From the NCBI GenBank assembly GCA_900550965.1, contig URUC01000048.1:1-15563 (forward strand): DNA of 15,563 nt, in the 5' to 3' direction. Source of the stretch: an uncultured Collinsella sp. GTDB taxonomy: Bacteria > Actinomycetota > Coriobacteriia > Coriobacteriales > Coriobacteriaceae. The first letter of the stretch is position 1, and the number at the start of each line of letters is the position of its first letter. Under the pieces are notes generated by a model. It was given only the letters and a program-made list of their open reading frames with translations. It made no database searches and was not told the DNA's origin. Shown piece by piece: positions 13,763 through 15,563 of the stretch. The position numbers were made by a program, and so were the translations under genes.

Positions 13763-14866
13763 TTGTCTACTAACGCCTCTGGCAGCCCTGTTCTGTCGCT
13801 GCTTATTCCCATTTACAATGTTCAGCGCTACCTGCGCGAGTGCCTCGATTCCGCCCTGGCGCAGACGCTCAAGGACATCGAGATCATCTGCATTAACGAC
13901 GGGTCGACCGACAACTCGCCGGCGATTATCCGCGAGTATATGGAGCGCGATGGGCGCGTCAAGATGATCGACAAGGCCAACAGCGGCTACGGCGACTCGA
14001 TGAACCACGGTCTGGAGATGGCGCGTGGCAAGTACGTTGGCATCTTGGAGTCCGATGACTTTATGGCGCCCGACGCACTCGAAAAGCTTGTCTCGGCCGC
14101 CGATAGCAATAATGCCGACTTCGCGAAGGCGAACTTTGACCTGTATTGGTCGAAGCCGGAGGAGCGCCGAGAGCTGATGGAACTCTTTAAGGCTAAGGAT
14201 TGCAACAAGCCGGTGTGCCCGAGTGATACCGTTGATGCCTTTTCGCTTAAGCCGTCGATTTGGTCTGCGGTGTATCGTCGCGAGTTCTTGAATCGTAATG
14301 GCGTCCGATTCTTGCCGACGCCTGGGGCCGCGTTTCAGGATGCCTCGTTTACCTTTAAGGTGCTTGCCCTTTCCGATACGGCGGTTTACCTGCATGACTC
14401 CGTGCTTTCATATCGCCAGGATAACGAGGGGTCTTCGGTCAATTCTCCTAATAAGGTTCATTGCGTTAATGATGAGTACGCCGAGATTCATCGCTGGATT
14501 GTTGAGGATTACGCCGAGTCGCACTCTTCGCAGGATGTTGCCAAGCTGCTTAGGTTTGCAAATATCATTAAATACGATTCGTATATGTGGAGCTACATTC
14601 GCCTGAATCCCAAGTTTTACGCTGAGTTTTTGGACCGTATGGCCCAAGAGTTTCATGGGGCGCTTGAGGCTCATGAGTTTGAGCTGACGGACCTTAAGCC
14701 GTGGAAGCGCGCAAACCTGAAGGCTATTGTCGACGACCCGCAAAAGTGGCTGGCAGAGTCTTCGGACTTTGCCGGTGCCGGCGCGATGTGTCGCGCGAAG
14801 CATTATGCGCGTGTTGGTGGCCCGGGCGTGGTTGTGGCATTCGTCTTGGATGCAATTAAGAAATAG
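13763..14866 (+). CDS. Family 2 glycosyltransferase (WcaA/EpsJ-like)
   Basis: 367 aa from a TTG start with AAGGAG 5 nt upstream. N-terminal GT-A domain: LSLLIPIYNVQRYLRECLDS (11-30), CINDGSTD (43-50) with nucleotide-binding D46, NSGYGDSMNHGLEMARG (73-89), and the metal site LESDD (95-99). The acceptor region carries KPSIWSAVYRREFLNRNGVRF, typical of capsule and exopolysaccharide glycosyltransferases of this type. The C-terminal half is helical and less conserved. No membrane helices are evident, so it should act on a lipid-linked glycan at the inner face of the membrane. It is followed after 7 nt by a second GT2 gene on the same strand, an apparent operon, and is divergent from the acyltransferase. 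The sugar specificity is not known. Confidence 0.9.
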   Translation: MSTNASGSPVLSLLIPIYNVQRYLRECLDSALAQTLKDIEIICINDGSTDNSPAIIREYMERDGRVKMIDKANSGYGDSMNHGLEMARGKYVGILESDDFMAPDALEKLVSAADSNNADFAKANFDLYWSKPEERRELMELFKAKDCNKPVCPSDTVDAFSLKPSIWSAVYRREFLNRNGVRFLPTPGAAFQDASFTFKVLALSDTAVYLHDSVLSYRQDNEGSSVNSPNKVHCVNDEYAEIHRWIVEDYAESHSSQDVAKLLRFANIIKYDSYMWSYIRLNPKFYAEFLDRMAQEFHGALEAHEFELTDLKPWKRANLKAIVDDPQKWLAESSDFAGAGAMCRAKHYARVGGPGVVVAFVLDAIKK

Positions 14867-14873
14867 GGGAGTT

Positions 14874-15563
14874 ATGGTAAACCCGAAGGTCACATTTATC
14901 GTCCCTGTTTATAACACCCAGGAATTCCTGCCTCGTTGTTTTGACTCCCTTTTGAATCAGACTTGTCCAGATATTGAGATTATTGTCGTGAACGATGGCT
15001 CACCGGATGGCTCCGCAGCGATTATTGATGAATATGCTCGAATGGATTCTCGCGTGCGCGTTGTCGAGAAGTCTAACGGGGGGCTGTCATCTGCCCGTAA
15101 TGCCGGCATGGATGTTGCGCGTGGCGCCATTATCGATTTCGTTGACTCGGATGATTACGTCGAGCCTAATCTTGCCGAATTCTTGGTTGGTACGTTTGCC
15201 GAGGAGCATCCGGAGATTGTTGTGTTTGGAGCTGAGTGCGAACCTGCTGAACTGGCCTCTAAGCGCATCCAGCAGCTTCTTTCTCCTGAGGCGTGCGTGT
15301 TTGAGTCGTTTGATTCGGCGCTGCTGTTTTCTGCGAATGCGCAGCCCTATGTCTGGCGTGCGGCTTATTCTCGTGAGCTGATTGAGCGTGAGTCTTTGCG
15401 TTTTGCCGAAAATGTCCGGTTTGCCGAGGACGTTGTGTTTCAGTTTGAATCGTATCCGCTGTCTGCCAGGACGGTCCTTGCGCCTGATCGGCTGTATCAC
15501 TATGTGATGCAGGAGAAGTCGCTGACGCATACGTTCAATGCGGGCGTCAAGCGCATGGACAAG
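14874..15563 (+). CDS. Family 2 glycosyltransferase, 3' end outside window
   Basis: 230 codons are seen and the frame is open at the right edge. The ATG at 14874 has AGGGGAG just upstream, with a short 2-nt gap, and follows the previous gene by 7 nt. GT-A motifs: VTFIVPVYNTQEFLPRCFDS (6-24), VVNDGSPD (38-45) with D41, KSNGGLSSARNAGMDVARG (66-84), and metal-binding FVDSDDYVEP (89-98). RFAEDVVFQFE near the end of the visible part holds the E-D catalytic-base motif of GT2 enzymes. It resembles capsule and exopolysaccharide transferases (WcaA/EpsJ type) and probably adds the next sugar to the glycan made by the upstream enzyme. Acceptor and donor are unknown. Confidence 0.9.
   Translation, partial: MVNPKVTFIVPVYNTQEFLPRCFDSLLNQTCPDIEIIVVNDGSPDGSAAIIDEYARMDSRVRVVEKSNGGLSSARNAGMDVARGAIIDFVDSDDYVEPNLAEFLVGTFAEEHPEIVVFGAECEPAELASKRIQQLLSPEACVFESFDSALLFSANAQPYVWRAAYSRELIERESLRFAENVRFAEDVVFQFESYPLSARTVLAPDRLYHYVMQEKSLTHTFNAGVKRMDK

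Overview
The window reads as chromosomal DNA from a GC-rich, low-redundancy Gram-positive gut actinobacterium, most likely class Coriobacteriia and probably Collinsella or a close relative. That placement is an inference from four things: the sufCBDSU order with an Rrf2 regulator, GC-ending codons, an LPXTG-like (MPKTG) surface protein, and a PF09820-type ATPase. No rRNA, tRNA or CRISPR array is present.

Layout. (1) 2-703: the 3' part of a REP-associated Y1 (HUH) transposase-like gene, cut by the window edge and carrying an extra C-terminal helix-turn-helix. (2) 769-6014, minus strand: a compact SUF iron-sulfur assembly operon, sufC-sufB-sufD-sufS-sufU. The genes overlap or abut, and a hairpin at 708-740 probably ends the transcript. 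(3) 6015-6238: a divergent control region. It holds a suf promoter, a palindrome over its -35 box, and two 29-bp palindromic elements whose four half-sites lie exactly 22 bp apart. A third 29-bp copy spans the sufU stop codon, so copies bracket the suf operon. (4) 6239-6670: an Rrf2-family regulator with three IscR-like cysteines, the likely Fe-S sensor for suf. (5) 6679-7373: a HEPN/MNT toxin-antitoxin pair placed directly behind the regulator. The MNT antitoxin is intact, but the HEPN toxin is broken by one extra G in a G run ahead of its active-site motif. (6) 7520-9307: a secreted, sortase-anchored protein with a lysozyme-like N-terminal domain and a long Ser/Asp/Lys-rich stalk, followed by a good terminator. 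(7) 9510-11305: a PF09820/PF08011-type ATPase-nuclease gene broken by a one-base loss and carrying degenerate active sites. (8) 11330-15563: the edge of a surface-polysaccharide locus. A GlfT2-like glycosyltransferase and an acyltransferase-3 membrane protein are on the minus strand. Two family-2 glycosyltransferases are divergent on the plus strand, the last one cut by the window edge.

How the parts work together. SufS takes sulfur from cysteine and passes it to SufU. SufB, SufC and SufD form the ATP-driven scaffold that builds the cluster. The Rrf2 protein probably senses cluster status and controls the operon. The polysaccharide genes and the MPKTG protein both build or decorate the cell envelope. 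The features most worth a second look are the 22-bp-phased GGGACAA/TTGTCCC elements around suf and next to the transposase, and the frameshifted HEPN toxin beside an apparently intact antitoxin.
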